This document shows, piece by piece, positions 23,960-33,187 of a DNA stretch of 64,000 bases. Each line of letters opens with the position of its first letter. Position 1 is the stretch's first letter. The DNA comes from Amycolatopsis palatopharyngis (GTDB lineage: Bacteria; Actinomycetota; Actinomycetes; Mycobacteriales; Pseudonocardiaceae): the NCBI RefSeq assembly GCF_003385185.1, contig NZ_PQHZ01000003.1:174698-238697 (forward strand), given 5' to 3'. Made by a program: the position numbers and the translations under genes. The notes under the pieces were generated by a model. That model ran no database searches. It was not told where the DNA came from and worked only from the letters and a program-made list of their open reading frames with translations.

Positions 23960-25021
23960 ATGCGCACTGCCTTCGGAGCCCAGTTCGACGTGCCCACCGG
24001 CTATCTGAACACGCCCAGCATCGGCGTGCCCTCCAGCGAGATCGCCGGGACGGTCGCGGAGTCGGTAGGGCGGTGGGGAGCGGGAATGGACGATCCTCCC
24101 GACTTCGACGCGGCTGTCCGGACCGCGCGGGATGCCTTCGGCAGGCTGGTCGGCGTTCACGGTGAGCACGTCGCGACGGGCGCGACGGTCTCGCAGCTGG
24201 TGTCGATGGTCGCGGCGGGCCTGCCGGACGGAGCCAGTGTGCTCGCCGTACGCGGGGAGTTCACCAGCGTGACCTTCCCGTTCGCGGCCCTGCACTCGCG
24301 GGGCGTCACGGTCACCGAGGTGGAGCCGGCCGAACTGCTCACGCACGTCGCGGCGCACGACCTGGTGGCGGTGAGTGTGGTGCAGTCGGCCGACGGTGCC
24401 GTCGTTGATCTGGAGGCCCTGCGGGCCGAGGCCGCCGCGGCCGGGGTGCCCGTGCTGCTCGACGCCACCCAGGCCGCGGGCTGGCTGCCGCTGCGACTGG
24501 ACTGGGCCGACTGGGTCGTGGGCGCAGGCTACAAGTGGCTGCTCGCACCGCGCGGTGCGGCCTGGCTGGCGGTGCGCCCGGACGCGCTCAGCAGGACAGC
24601 CCCGCTCGGGGCCAACTGGTATGCGGGTGCCGAGCCGTGGCAGAGCGTCTACGGCCTGCCCTTGCGGCTCGCCGACGGCGCTCGCAGGCTCGATCTCTCC
24701 CCGTCCTGGATCGCGCAGGTGGGCGCGGCGGTCGCGCTGCCGTACCTGGCGTCGCTGGACCCCGAGACCGTGCGCGCGCACTGCGTCGGGCTTGCCGACC
24801 TGTTGCTGCGCGGGCTCGGCCTGCCGCCGAAGGGCAGCGCCATAGTCTCGCTCGGCGCGGATGAACTCGGCGGAGCGGGCGGGGGCGACCTGAGCGGCAC
24901 TGGCCAACGGCTGGCCGCCGCGGGGGTGCGGGCCAGTGTGCGAGCCGGACGGGTCAGGGTGGGTTTCCACCTGTACAACACGACCGAGGACGTCGAACTC
25001 GTACTGGATGCCATCTCCTGA
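23960..25021 (+). CDS. Class V aminotransferase (PLP)
   Basis: 353 residues of the class V aminotransferase/cysteine desulfurase group. PLP-site features are visible: an ATGATVSQLVS phosphate-binding segment, DATQAAGWLPL, and the Schiff-base lysine in GAGYKWLLAPRG. The short length and LNTPSIGVPS opening fit the kynureninase/isopenicillin-epimerase-like aminotransferases common in actinobacteria; no active-site cysteine loop of NifS/SufS is seen, so sulfur mobilisation is unlikely. Start at the ATG at 23960. The first part overlaps an open upstream extension that is only a shadow of the PH-protein gene. The substrate is unknown. Confidence 0.83.
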   Translation: MRTAFGAQFDVPTGYLNTPSIGVPSSEIAGTVAESVGRWGAGMDDPPDFDAAVRTARDAFGRLVGVHGEHVATGATVSQLVSMVAAGLPDGASVLAVRGEFTSVTFPFAALHSRGVTVTEVEPAELLTHVAAHDLVAVSVVQSADGAVVDLEALRAEAAAAGVPVLLDATQAAGWLPLRLDWADWVVGAGYKWLLAPRGAAWLAVRPDALSRTAPLGANWYAGAEPWQSVYGLPLRLADGARRLDLSPSWIAQVGAAVALPYLASLDPETVRAHCVGLADLLLRGLGLPPKGSAIVSLGADELGGAGGGDLSGTGQRLAAAGVRASVRAGRVRVGFHLYNTTEDVELVLDAIS

Positions 25022-25058
25022 ACACCTGACCCCTGGGAGTCCAGTACGGTCACTGCCC

Positions 25059-25844
25059 GTGGCTGGAACGCAGTATTTCCCCAATCCGGGTGAACGCCGG
25101 GACAACGGCATGGCTGCCGCTGGTGGCCGGGACAGCCGGGACAGCATGGACAGCACCGCTCCGCTGCCCCGGGTGCCCGCGGGCCCACCCGCACCGCCAC
25201 CGTATGGCGTTCCCTCCGGTCCGGCGGGTGCCGTCCCGGTCGCGCCACGGGGACCCGCCGGGCCGGATCGGCAACTACCCCGGCTCACACCGATCACGGC
25301 CGCGGCGCTCGTCGCGATCGCCCTGGTGTCCGGCCTGCTCTGGTGGGTCATCCGGCATGATTCGGGCGGCTCGGAGCCGGAGGCGGTCGCTCAGGACCCG
25401 TTGACCAGCGGACAGTTCCGGTACGAGGTCGTCGCCGGGCCGGAGAACACCACCGACTGTGCCGCCAACTCGTACGGAAAGGTCGAGGACTGGTTCGCCG
25501 AGCACTCCTGTGACGGCCTGTCGCGCGCGCTCTACGTGACCGAAACCGGTGGGCAGCGCGCACTGGTCTCGGTGGTCCAGGTGACCATGTCGACGCCCGA
25601 ACTGGCCCAGCAGCTCAAGGTGATCACCGATACCGACAACACCGGCAACGTCAACGATCTGGTGCGCGACGGCACGGCGAACATCCCGGGCGCACCGGAG
25701 GTCGCCGGAGGCGAGTACGACTCGAAGGTCGACGGTGGCGAGGTCACGATCGTGGAGGCGCGGCTCTTCGACGACAGCAGCGACCGGGCGTTGCTCTCCC
25801 GGATCACCGAGGACGCACTGCGCCTCGGCGGTGTGGGCGGCTGA
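25059..25844 (+). CDS. Proline-rich single-pass membrane protein of unknown function
   Basis: About 261 residues from the GTG at 25059 (an ATG at 25110 is possible). The first 75 are Pro/Ala/Gly-rich and cytoplasmic, then one hydrophobic helix (AAALVAIALVSGLLWWVI), then an extracellular domain of about 160 residues. That domain has two cysteines (NTTDCAANSYG and EHSCDGLSRAL) that may form a disulfide. This is a common plan for actinobacterial surface proteins of unknown role. No enzymatic motif is recognised. The gene converges on the DUF4439 gene with 20 bp between stops. Confidence 0.65.
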   Translation: MAGTQYFPNPGERRDNGMAAAGGRDSRDSMDSTAPLPRVPAGPPAPPPYGVPSGPAGAVPVAPRGPAGPDRQLPRLTPITAAALVAIALVSGLLWWVIRHDSGGSEPEAVAQDPLTSGQFRYEVVAGPENTTDCAANSYGKVEDWFAEHSCDGLSRALYVTETGGQRALVSVVQVTMSTPELAQQLKVITDTDNTGNVNDLVRDGTANIPGAPEVAGGEYDSKVDGGEVTIVEARLFDDSSDRALLSRITEDALRLGGVGG

Positions 25845-25864
25845 TCGCCGGTGCGGCCCGCTGC

Positions 25865-26803
25865 TCAGGCCGCGGCGCCGGGGAGGGCCACGGCGGCGGG
25901 CTGCTCGTTCGCCTCGGCCCGCCAGCTGGTGCCCCTGGTCGCCGAGGCCAGCAGCGCGTGCGCGGCCATCGTCCGCAGGGGCGCGTCGTCGGTGCGGACC
26001 AGTACTCCGTGCCAGGCCCGCGCGGCGTCGGACTCGGCGACGGCGACCACCGCGACCGCGGAGGCCTGATCGGTCACGGGTGTCGCGGGCACGTATGCGG
26101 GTTCGGCCGGTTCCGGCGTCGCGCCCGCCGCGGTCAGTACGCGCTCGGCCGCGTCGCGCCGTTCCCGGTGTGCCGCGGCGCCCTCGTCCAGTCCCTTGGC
26201 GAAGTCGTCCGGCAGGAACGCGCTGACCAGACCGTAGATCCAGACCGCGGCGTGCTCGGCGGCCAGCGCCTGCTGCAGCGCGGTCGTCGCCTCCGGTTCC
26301 ACGGTGCCGGTGGTGACCGGGTCAAGCGGGTCCGGCTGGCCCGCCCCGAGCTTCGGCGACAACTGCTGCACGGCAGCACATCCCGCGGCCACCGAGCCCA
26401 GCAGGCCCGCACGGTGCCGCGGCGCCTGCGGTAGCAACTCCAGGGCACTCTCGCGGGCGGCGGTCAGTCGCTGCTCCAGCGCCGGCAGGTCAGCCGCCTC
26501 GGCGGGCTGCGTGCCCTGCGGCTCGCCCTCGGCCGACGGCCGGTTGGCCCGTTGCACCTCACGGCGCAGGGCGCTCGCGTGCTCGGCGCGCACCTCGGCT
26601 ACCCGCCCGGCCGCCGCACCTTCCGCGCCGCCGAGCCTGCCGGCGAGTGTGCGTGCCGCCTCGGCGTCGGCCTCGGCCTGTTCCAGCAGGGGAACCAGCG
26701 GGTCGGGGTCCTCGGGGTAGCCCGGGCCGCAGGCCGCGAGCGGGACAGCGAGGCCCGCGGTGAGCAGGGCGGCCCGCAGCACGTCACGCCGGGTGCGGGG
26801 CAT
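25865..26803 (-). CDS. DUF4439 ferritin-like lipoprotein with Tat signal
   Basis: 312 residues. The N-terminus combines a twin-arginine motif (RTRRDVLRAALL) with a lipobox (LAAC at about residues 22-25), so it is probably exported folded and then lipidated. A coiled, Ala/Glu-rich segment (30-150) is followed by the DUF4439 domain (about 165-305), a four-helix ferritin-like bundle with ALAAEHAAVWIYGLVSAFLP and AHRERRDAAERVL. The Glu and His positions hint at a metal site but I cannot assign it. Start at the ATG at 26803, which gives the signal sequence. It is divergent from rimP across 340 bp containing palindromic repeats. Confidence 0.8.
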   Translation of the reverse strand: MPRTRRDVLRAALLTAGLAVPLAACGPGYPEDPDPLVPLLEQAEADAEAARTLAGRLGGAEGAAAGRVAEVRAEHASALRREVQRANRPSAEGEPQGTQPAEAADLPALEQRLTAARESALELLPQAPRHRAGLLGSVAAGCAAVQQLSPKLGAGQPDPLDPVTTGTVEPEATTALQQALAAEHAAVWIYGLVSAFLPDDFAKGLDEGAAAHRERRDAAERVLTAAGATPEPAEPAYVPATPVTDQASAVAVVAVAESDAARAWHGVLVRTDDAPLRTMAAHALLASATRGTSWRAEANEQPAAVALPGAAA

Positions 26804-26890
26804 CGGTCGATCTCTCCATCCAGCCGTCACATCGGCCCATCCTGCCAGGTGAGGTCCGGCCGCCGGCGCCCGCGCGCGACCGGCACCGGG

Positions 26891-26958
26891 TATCGCACTT
26901 TCCCGGGAAAGTGCGATATGGCGCGCGTGCAAGGACCGCGCTTTCCCGGGAAAGTGCG
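26891..26958. repeat. CTTTCCCGGGAAAG palindrome, doublet copy 1
   Basis: Two palindromes separated by a spacer containing GCGCGTGCAA. The first (26891-26918) is a perfect 28-bp palindrome with half-site TATCGCACTTTCCC; the second (26937-26958) has the 22-bp core with one G replacing A. The same doublet, with the same GCGCGTGCAA spacer, recurs at 53572-53636, so the whole doublet is the repeated unit. It lies between divergent genes. Confidence 0.85.
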
Positions 26959-26967
26959 AGATCCGCG

Positions 26968-27011
26968 GGCTTGCGCCGACGTTCGGCCGGGCTTGCGCCG
27001 ACCTTCGGCCG
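26968..27011. repeat. 22-bp tandem duplication upstream of rimP
   Basis: Two head-to-tail copies of a 22-bp unit starting GGCTTGCGCCGAC and ending TTCGGCCG, differing at one base (G or C after GCCGAC). It lies 133 bp before the rimP start. It may be a local duplication or paired protein-binding sites; nothing decides. Confidence 0.7.
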
Positions 27012-27143
27012 ACCACCGGCGCTCGCGCAGACAGGCAAGATAAGCTGGACCATCACCAACCAGATGGCGGCAGGGACGCACGACCGGCAACATGTCGGCG
27101 GACGGACCGGCCACGTACCGCAGCCGAATAGGGGAGCATCACG

Positions 27144-27674
27144 GTGGCAGGAGAAGTCGCCAGCCGGCTGGAACCGATCGTGGCCGAGGCCGTCGCGGCC
27201 GCCGGTTTCGATCTCGACGGCCTCGACATCCAGCAGGCGGGCCGCCGCAAGCTGGTCAAGGTCGTGGTGGACGGCGACAACGGAGTCGGCCTGGACGAGG
27301 TGGCCGACATCAGTCGCGCCGTGTCGGCCGTGCTCGACGCGCACGACGAGCTGATCGCCGGGGCCTACACACTCGAGGTGACCTCGCCGGGTGTGGACCG
27401 GCCACTGGCCAAGCCAAGACACTGGCGTCGCGCCCGCTACCGGCTGGTCCGCGTCACCCCGGTGGAGGGCGCCGAGTTCGTCGGCAGAGCGGGGGACGCG
27501 GGCGAGAGCTCCGTCCGTCTGCTGGTCGACGGTTCGATCCGCGAGCTGCCCTACCGCGAGGTGGCCAAGGCCGTCATCGAGATCGAGTTCCGGCAGCCGC
27601 CGGTCGAGGAGCTCAAACTGCTGGACAACGACACACAGGACCAAAACGGGCGAAACCAGGAGGAGTCGAGGTGA
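27144..27674 (+). CDS. rimP: Ribosome maturation factor RimP
   Basis: 176 residues, the normal size of RimP, which is needed for maturation of the 30S ribosomal subunit. The N-terminal alpha/beta domain (residues 1-85) has the family pattern [19 protein letters not shown] and SRAVSAVLD, and the conserved [14 protein letters not shown] motif appears as [18 protein letters not shown]; the C-terminal SH3-like barrel follows. The GTG start follows a short spacer after GGGGAGCA. It heads the classic rimP-nusA-ylxR-infB-rbfA operon and is coupled to nusA by a GTGA overlap. Confidence 0.95.
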   Translation: MAGEVASRLEPIVAEAVAAAGFDLDGLDIQQAGRRKLVKVVVDGDNGVGLDEVADISRAVSAVLDAHDELIAGAYTLEVTSPGVDRPLAKPRHWRRARYRLVRVTPVEGAEFVGRAGDAGESSVRLLVDGSIRELPYREVAKAVIEIEFRQPPVEELKLLDNDTQDQNGRNQEESR

Positions 27675-28720
27675 ACGTCGACATCGCGGCGCTGCGCGCG
27701 ATCGAGCGGGACAAGGAGATCCCGTTCGACACGGTGCTCGATGCCATCGAGACCGCTCTGCTGACCGCCTACAAGCACACCGAGGGTCACCAGCCCCGGG
27801 CCAAGATCGACATCGATCGCAAGTCGGGCTATGTCCGGGTGCTGGCGCACACTCTGGACGAGAACGGCGAGATCGCCGAGGAGTGGGACGACACCCCGGA
27901 GGGGTTCGGCAGGATCGCCGCCACCACCGCCCGGCAGGTCATCCTGCAGCGCCTGCGCGATGCCGAGCACGAGCGCACCTACGGCGAGTACTCCGCCAAG
28001 GAGGGCGAGATCGTCGGCGGGGTGATCCAGCGGGACACCCGGGCGAACGCCAGGGGCGTGGTGGTCGTGCAGATCGGTGACACCGAGGGCGTGCTCATGT
28101 CCGGCGAGCAGGTACCCGGCGAGTCCTACGAGCACGGCAGCCGGATCAAGGCGTATGTGCTCGGCGTCTCCCGTGGCGCACGAGGCCCGCAGATCATGCT
28201 GTCCCGCAGCCATCCCAACCTCGTCCGGAAGCTGTTCGCGCTGGAGGTGCCGGAGATCGCCGACGGCACGGTGGAGATCACCGCCGTCGCGCGGGAAGCC
28301 GGTCACCGGTCCAAAATCGCCGTGCGGTCCACGATCTCGGGCGTCAACGCCAAGGGCGCCTGCATCGGTCCGGTCGGGGCCAGGGTCCGAAACGTGATGA
28401 GCGAGCTGGCCGGCGAGAAGATCGACATCATCGACTTCTCCGAGGACCCCGCACGCTTCGTCGGGAATGCGCTCTCGCCCGCGAAGGTTGTATCCGTACG
28501 CGTCGTCGACGAGCGGGCCAAGACCGCGCGAGTCGTGGTGCCGGACTTCCAGCTTTCGCTGGCGATCGGCAAAGAAGGCCAGAACGCCCGCCTCGCCGCC
28601 CGGCTCACCGGGTGGCGGATCGACATCCGCAGTGACGCCGCACCGGACGGTGAACCGGTGCAGACGGAGTCGCCCCACACCGACTCAGCACAGGCCGCGA
28701 CAACCGGTTCGGCTGAGTGA
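27671..28720 (+). CDS. nusA: Transcription termination/antitermination factor NusA
   Basis: 349 residues: N-terminal RNA-polymerase-binding domain (1-125), S1 domain (about 130-200) and two KH domains (about 205-345) with VGxxGxRV as [15 protein letters not shown] and the second [21 protein letters not shown]. It lacks the acidic repeats found in E. coli NusA, as usual for actinobacteria. NusA modulates pausing, termination and rRNA antitermination. The GTG at 27671 is preceded by AGGAGG and overlaps the rimP stop. Confidence 0.96.
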   Translation: MNVDIAALRAIERDKEIPFDTVLDAIETALLTAYKHTEGHQPRAKIDIDRKSGYVRVLAHTLDENGEIAEEWDDTPEGFGRIAATTARQVILQRLRDAEHERTYGEYSAKEGEIVGGVIQRDTRANARGVVVVQIGDTEGVLMSGEQVPGESYEHGSRIKAYVLGVSRGARGPQIMLSRSHPNLVRKLFALEVPEIADGTVEITAVAREAGHRSKIAVRSTISGVNAKGACIGPVGARVRNVMSELAGEKIDIIDFSEDPARFVGNALSPAKVVSVRVVDERAKTARVVVPDFQLSLAIGKEGQNARLAARLTGWRIDIRSDAAPDGEPVQTESPHTDSAQAATTGSAE

Positions 28721-29037
28721 GGGGTGACGGTCTAGACTTGTCGGTGGTTCAACGTCCGAAGCGGGCTGCCGTACGCCGCGAGCACGGAGAGTATCCGGTT
28801 CGCACCTGCGTGGGGTGCAAGCAACGGGCGCTGGCCGGCGAGCTGCTCCGAGTGGTCGCGGAGGACGGGCGAGTGGTCGTCGACGAGCGTCGACGGTTGC
28901 CGGGCCGGGGTGCATGGCTGCATCCCGATGCCGGGTGCCTGACCAAGGCTGAACGGCGGCGAGCGTTTCCCAGGGCCTTACGGACTACTGGGGTGCTCGA
29001 CGTCTCGGCCGTGCGGCATCATCTCGAGCAGTCGTAA
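28717..29037 (+). CDS. ylxR: YlxR (DUF448) RNA-binding protein
   Basis: 106 residues of the YlxR family, found between nusA and infB across many bacteria. The signature [11 protein letters not shown] (residues about 27-37) and [20 protein letters not shown] are clear. In Bacillus subtilis YlxR is a nucleoid-associated regulator, and it also has been linked to RNase P; the function here is not known. The GTG at 28717 overlaps the nusA stop; a GTG at 28744 is an alternative that would give a more usual N-terminus. Confidence 0.88.
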   Translation: MRGDGLDLSVVQRPKRAAVRREHGEYPVRTCVGCKQRALAGELLRVVAEDGRVVVDERRRLPGRGAWLHPDAGCLTKAERRRAFPRALRTTGVLDVSAVRHHLEQS

Positions 29038-29041
29038 CGAG

Positions 29042-29089
29042 GTATCGCCAGGCGATACGGGCAGTACGGATCCGGGAACTTCCCGGATC
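29042..29089 (+). promoter_or_regulatory. Two hairpins in the ylxR-infB gap
   Basis: GTATCGCC-A-GGCGATAC (29042-29058, perfect 8-bp arms) is followed by GATCCGGG and its complement around an AACTT loop (29069-29089). They lie 124-171 bases before the infB start in a 175-base untranslated gap within the operon. No T-tract follows. Partial terminator, mRNA-processing or infB-leader roles are all possible. Confidence 0.6.
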
Positions 29090-29212
29090 TGGTCGGAATC
29101 AAGGAAGCAGGTCGACCCGTCATGAGTCAGCCGTGAAGCTGAAGCCATGAACGCGCGACGATAGGACGAGGTCTGCGGGTCTAGCCGCCGGCCTCACCAG
29201 TTGAGGAGAGCA

Positions 29213-32200
29213 GTGGCAGGCAAGGCCCGCGTACACGAGCTTGCAAAAGAGCTCGGAGTAACGAGTAAGGACGTTCTCGCCAAGCTGAAAGAGCAGGGCG
29301 AGTTCGTGAAGTCGGCATCATCCACGGTCGAGGCACCCGTTGCCCGCCGCTTGCGTGATGCCTTCCCCGGTAAGGAATCCAAGCCAAGCAGGTCCGGTGG
29401 CAAGAAGCCGTCGGCACCCACATCCCAGGCGCCGCAGGCACCGGCGGAGTCCCAGTCGGCTCCGGCGGCTCCGGCAGCACCGTCGGCACCGTCGGCACCG
29501 AGCCCTTCGGCTCCGCCCGCACCGTCGGCCCCTTCGACCCCGCCTTCGGCCGACGCGCCGAAGCCCGGACAGTCGCAGGCCCGTCCCGCGGCGAAGCCCG
29601 GCCCCAAGCCAGGACCGCGTCCCGGTCCGGCAGCCCCCACTCCGCCGGCCCAGCCGGAGCCGGAGCAGGAGGCTCCCGCGGCCAAGGCGACTCCGCAGCA
29701 GGAGACTCCGCCCGCGCAGCAGGGTGGCTCCGGCGGCGCGGTCGTGCCGCCGAAGCCGCAGGGCCCGAAGCCCGCAGGCCCGAAGCCCGGCCCGCGTACC
29801 CCGCGGGTCGGCAACAACCCGTTCGGCGTCGGTGCGGGTTCGCCCCCGCAGCGTCCGGCCGCGCCGCGTCCCGGTGGCGGTCAGCAGGGTGGCGAGCGTG
29901 GCGGCAATGCCCGGCCAGGCGCAGAGCGTCCGGCAGCTGGTCCCCGTGGCGGCGGTAACGCGCCAAGCGGCAACCGGCCGACTCCCGGCAACATGCCGCC
30001 GAGGCCGAACCCGGGCATGATGCCCACCCGTCCGGCCCGTCCCGCGGGCGGACCCGGTGGCGGCCGTGGCGGACCCGGTGGTCCCCGTGGTGGTCCCGCG
30101 GGCGGTCCCGGTGGCGGCCGTGGCGGACCCGGTGGTCCCCGTGGTGGCGGCGGCGGTGCCGGTGGCGGTTTCCGCCCCGGTGGCGGTGGCCCTCCCGGTG
30201 GCGGCGGTGCCGGTGGCGGTTTCCGTCCCGGTGGCGGTGGCCCCCCCGGTGGTGGCGGCTTCCGTGGCCGCGGTGGCGGCGGTCGTGGCGCCACGGCAGG
30301 TGCCTTCGGTCGCGCCGGTGGCCCCTCGCGGAAGGGGCGCAAGTCGAAGCGGCAGAAGCGCCAGGAGTACATGGAGAACATGCAGGCGCCCAGCGTCGGC
30401 GGCGTTCGCCTGCCCAAGGGTGGCGGTGAGACGATCCGCCTGGCGCGGGGAGCCTCGCTGACCGACTTCGCCGACAAGATCGACGCCAACCCGGCAGCGC
30501 TGGTGCAGGTGTTGTTCCACCTCGGTGAGATGGTCACCGCGACCCAGTCGGTGTCCGACGACATTCTCGAGCTGCTCGGCTCGGAGATGAACTACCGCGT
30601 GCAGGTGGTCAGCCCCGAGGAGGAGGACCGCGAGCTGCTGGAGACCTTCGACCTCACCTACGGCGAGAACGCCGGTGACGAAGAGGACCTGCAGGTGCGG
30701 CCGCCGGTCGTGACCGTCATGGGTCACGTCGACCACGGTAAGACCCGCCTGCTGGACACCATCCGTAAGACGAAGGTGCTCGAGGGCGAGGCAGGTGGCA
30801 TCACCCAGCACATCGGTGCCTACCAGATCGAGACCGACCTCGAGGGCAACTCGCGGCTGATCACCTTCATCGACACCCCTGGTCACGAGGCGTTCACCGC
30901 CATGCGTGCCCGTGGTGCGAACTCGACCGACATCGCGGTGATCGTGGTGGCGGCCGACGACGGTGTGATGCCGCAGACGGTGGAGGCGATCAACCACGCC
31001 CAGGCGGCCAAGGCGCCGATCGTGGTCGCGGTCAACAAGATCGACGTCGAGGGGGCCAACCCCGACAAGATCCGCCAGCAGCTCACCGAGTACAACCTGG
31101 TCGCCGAGGAGTACGGCGGCGACACGATGTTCGTCGAGATCTCGGCGAAGCAGGGTGTCAACATCGAGGGCCTGCTGGAAGCGATCCTGCTGACCGCCGA
31201 TGCTGCCCTGGACCTGCGGGCGAACCCCGACATGGAGGCCCAGGGTGTGGCGATCGAGGCACACCTGGACCGCGGTCGCGGTCCGGTCGCCACGGTGCTG
31301 GTGCAGCGCGGCACGCTCCGGGTCGGTGACTCGGTGGTCGCGGGTGACGCCTACGGCCGCGTCCGGCGGATGGTTGACGAGCACAACGAGGACGTGACCG
31401 TGGCGACGCCGTCGCGGCCGGTTCAGGTCATCGGGTTCACCTCGGTGCCCGGTGCCGGTGACACGTTCCTGGTGGTGGACGAGGACCGGGTGGCACGGCA
31501 GATCGCCGAGCGCCGCCAGGCCCGGATCCGCAACGCCATGAACGCGGCCAAGCGCAAGCGCGTCAGCCTCGAGGACCTGGACTCCGCTCTCAAGGAGACC
31601 TCGACCCTCAACCTGATCGTCAAGGGTGACAACTCGGGTACCGTCGAGGCGCTCGAGGCATCCCTGGTGCAGCTGGAGGTCGGCGACGAGGTCGAGCTCA
31701 ACATCGTGCACCGCGGCGTCGGTGGCGTGACCGAGAGCGACATCGACCTGGCGACCGCGTCCGACGCGATCGTGTTGGGCTTCAACGTGCGAGCACAGGG
31801 CAAGGCGACCGAGCGGGCCAACCGCGAGGGCGTCGACGTCCGGTACTACACGGTGATCTACCAGGCGATCGAGGAGATCGAGCAGGCCCTGAAGGGCATG
31901 CTCAAGCCGGAGTACGAAGAGGTCGAGCTCGGCAAGGCGGAGGTCCGCGAGGTCTTCAAGTCCTCCAAGATCGGCACCATCGCCGGTTGCCTCGTCACCT
32001 CCGGTCAGATCCGGCGCAATGCCAAGGCTCGTCTGCTCCGGGACAACGTGGTCGTCGCCGAGAACCTGCCCATCAACTCGCTGAAGCGGTTCAAGGACGA
32101 CGCGGTGGAGGTCCGTGAGGGCTTCGAGTGTGGTCTCACGCTCGGTAGGTACAGCGACATCAAGGTCGACGATGTCATCGAGACCTACGAGCAGCGCGAG

Positions 32201-32215
32201 AAGCCACGCGTCTGA
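29213..32215 (+). CDS. infB: Translation initiation factor IF-2
   Basis: 1000 residues. The N-terminal IF2_N helix bundle ([27 protein letters not shown]) is followed by a Pro/Ala/Lys-rich linker and a Gly/Arg/Pro-rich disordered stretch (about 230-370) with repeated GGPGGGRGG and [14 protein letters not shown] units. The GTPase core begins near residue 500: GHVDHGKT (about 503-510), DTPGHEAF (about 553) and NKID (about 608), followed by domains II-IV, which bind fMet-tRNA. IF-2 positions initiator tRNA on the 30S subunit and drives subunit joining. I start at the GTG at 29213, behind GAGGAGAG; an ATG-like codon four residues upstream has no support. Confidence 0.97.
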   Translation: MAGKARVHELAKELGVTSKDVLAKLKEQGEFVKSASSTVEAPVARRLRDAFPGKESKPSRSGGKKPSAPTSQAPQAPAESQSAPAAPAAPSAPSAPSPSAPPAPSAPSTPPSADAPKPGQSQARPAAKPGPKPGPRPGPAAPTPPAQPEPEQEAPAAKATPQQETPPAQQGGSGGAVVPPKPQGPKPAGPKPGPRTPRVGNNPFGVGAGSPPQRPAAPRPGGGQQGGERGGNARPGAERPAAGPRGGGNAPSGNRPTPGNMPPRPNPGMMPTRPARPAGGPGGGRGGPGGPRGGPAGGPGGGRGGPGGPRGGGGGAGGGFRPGGGGPPGGGGAGGGFRPGGGGPPGGGGFRGRGGGGRGATAGAFGRAGGPSRKGRKSKRQKRQEYMENMQAPSVGGVRLPKGGGETIRLARGASLTDFADKIDANPAALVQVLFHLGEMVTATQSVSDDILELLGSEMNYRVQVVSPEEEDRELLETFDLTYGENAGDEEDLQVRPPVVTVMGHVDHGKTRLLDTIRKTKVLEGEAGGITQHIGAYQIETDLEGNSRLITFIDTPGHEAFTAMRARGANSTDIAVIVVAADDGVMPQTVEAINHAQAAKAPIVVAVNKIDVEGANPDKIRQQLTEYNLVAEEYGGDTMFVEISAKQGVNIEGLLEAILLTADAALDLRANPDMEAQGVAIEAHLDRGRGPVATVLVQRGTLRVGDSVVAGDAYGRVRRMVDEHNEDVTVATPSRPVQVIGFTSVPGAGDTFLVVDEDRVARQIAERRQARIRNAMNAAKRKRVSLEDLDSALKETSTLNLIVKGDNSGTVEALEASLVQLEVGDEVELNIVHRGVGGVTESDIDLATASDAIVLGFNVRAQGKATERANREGVDVRYYTVIYQAIEEIEQALKGMLKPEYEEVELGKAEVREVFKSSKIGTIAGCLVTSGQIRRNAKARLLRDNVVVAENLPINSLKRFKDDAVEVREGFECGLTLGRYSDIKVDDVIETYEQREKPRV

Positions 32216-32229
32216 CAGATATCGGTAGC

Positions 32230-32258
32230 GGCCGGGTGTCCACTTCGGGCACCCGGCC
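32230..32258 (+). terminator. Hairpin after infB
   Basis: GGCCGGGTG pairs with CACCCGGCC; the stem extends inward through one wobble pair and two C-G pairs to a loop of ACTTC. It lies 14 bases after the infB stop and 43 before the DUF503 start. Without a T-tract it may be a partial terminator or an mRNA end protecting infB. Confidence 0.55.
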
Positions 32259-32300
32259 CACCCACCGGTACAGCACGAAATCACGCTCAGGTGAGGTTCC

Positions 32301-32594
32301 TTGTACGTCGGTGCTCTCGAACTCGACCTGCTTCTCGGCGACGTCCGGTCGCTGAAACAGAAGCGGTCGGCGGTGCGGCCACTGGTGGCCGAGATCCGGC
32401 GAAGGTTCGAGGTTTCCGTGGCCGAGGCAGGGCACCTCGATCTGCACCGGCGCGCCCTGATCGGAGTGGCGGTCGTCGCGGCGGACGCCACGCACGCGCG
32501 CGAGGTACTGCAGAACTGCGAGCGACTGGTGGCAGCCAGGCCTGACCTGGAGCTGCTGTCCGCCCGGCATCGGTTACTCGGGCCGGACGACTAA
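32301..32594 (+). CDS. DUF503 family protein
   Basis: 97 residues of the DUF503 (YlxP) family, small ferredoxin-like-fold proteins regularly encoded between infB and rbfA. MYVGALELDLLLGDVRSLKQKRSAVRPLVAEIRRRFEVS is the conserved N-terminal half; the TTG start follows GTGAGG. The function is not known; the conserved location suggests a link to ribosome assembly or translation. It precedes rbfA by 24 bp. Confidence 0.88.
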   Translation: MYVGALELDLLLGDVRSLKQKRSAVRPLVAEIRRRFEVSVAEAGHLDLHRRALIGVAVVAADATHAREVLQNCERLVAARPDLELLSARHRLLGPDD

Positions 32595-32618
32595 CTCACT
32601 AGCTGAAAGGGGTGCCCC

Positions 32619-33131
32619 ATGGCCGATCAGGCTCGTGCACGCAGGTTGGCCAAACGGATCGCGCAGATCGTCGCGTCCGCACTGGAGCATCAGGTCAAGG
32701 ATCCCCGGCTGGCGACCGTGACGGTCACCGACGCGAGGATCACCGGCGATCTGCGGGACGCCACCGTGTACTACACCGTTCGCGGTGAGACGCTCGACGC
32801 TGTGCCCGACTACGCGGCGGCGGCAGCGGCACTGGAGTCCGCTCGCGGAGTTCTGCGTACCAAGGTCGGGGAAGGAACCGGGGTGCGGTACACGCCCACC
32901 CTCGAGTTCGTCGCGGACCGGGTGCCCGAGGACGCCAAGCGCATCGAGGACCTGCTCGCCAAGGCCAGGGAGGCCGACGCGGAGGTGGCTCGCCGGGCGA
33001 CCGGAGCCGAACCCGCGGGCGATCCTGATCCGTACCGCGTGCCGCGTACGGACGACGAGGACCTGGCCGATGAGGACGCCGACTCCGCCATCGAGTCCGA
33101 TTCCGACAGTGACGCGGATTCTCGCGCCTAG
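32619..33131 (+). CDS. rbfA: Ribosome-binding factor A
   Basis: 170 residues. The KH-like RbfA domain fills residues 1-115 ([70 protein letters not shown]). An unusually acidic Asp/Glu/Ser-rich tail of about 50 residues follows, longer than in E. coli RbfA (133 residues). RbfA helps 30S maturation and 16S rRNA 5' processing, and it works with RimP encoded upstream. The ATG follows AAAGGGG. Confidence 0.95.
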   Translation: MADQARARRLAKRIAQIVASALEHQVKDPRLATVTVTDARITGDLRDATVYYTVRGETLDAVPDYAAAAAALESARGVLRTKVGEGTGVRYTPTLEFVADRVPEDAKRIEDLLAKAREADAEVARRATGAEPAGDPDPYRVPRTDDEDLADEDADSAIESDSDSDADSRA

Positions 33132-33187
33132 GTTTCGCTCGATCGCCGCGATGGTGGCGATCGGGAGTACGGTCCCCGCCTGCTGAA

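Larger units (their letters stand above)
26804..27143. other. 340-bp divergent region between the DUF4439 gene and rimP
   Basis: No gene is apparent. It contains a doublet of the CTTTCCCGGGAAAG palindrome (26891-26958), a 22-bp tandem duplication (26968-27011) and, nearer rimP, the GATAAGCT region that may serve as -10. The remainder is G+C rich without recognised signals. Confidence 0.55.

Noticed and set aside
26891..26918. Ends of an insertion sequence
   Set aside because: The palindromes are perfectly symmetrical and occur as doublets with no transposase nearby and no target duplication, which suits REP-like elements rather than insertion-sequence termini.
29318..32491. A 1057-codon open frame on the strand opposite infB
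   Set aside because: High G+C leaves long antisense frames open. Its translation is Arg/Asp/Val/Leu-rich with no domain pattern, while infB on the other strand is unmistakable.
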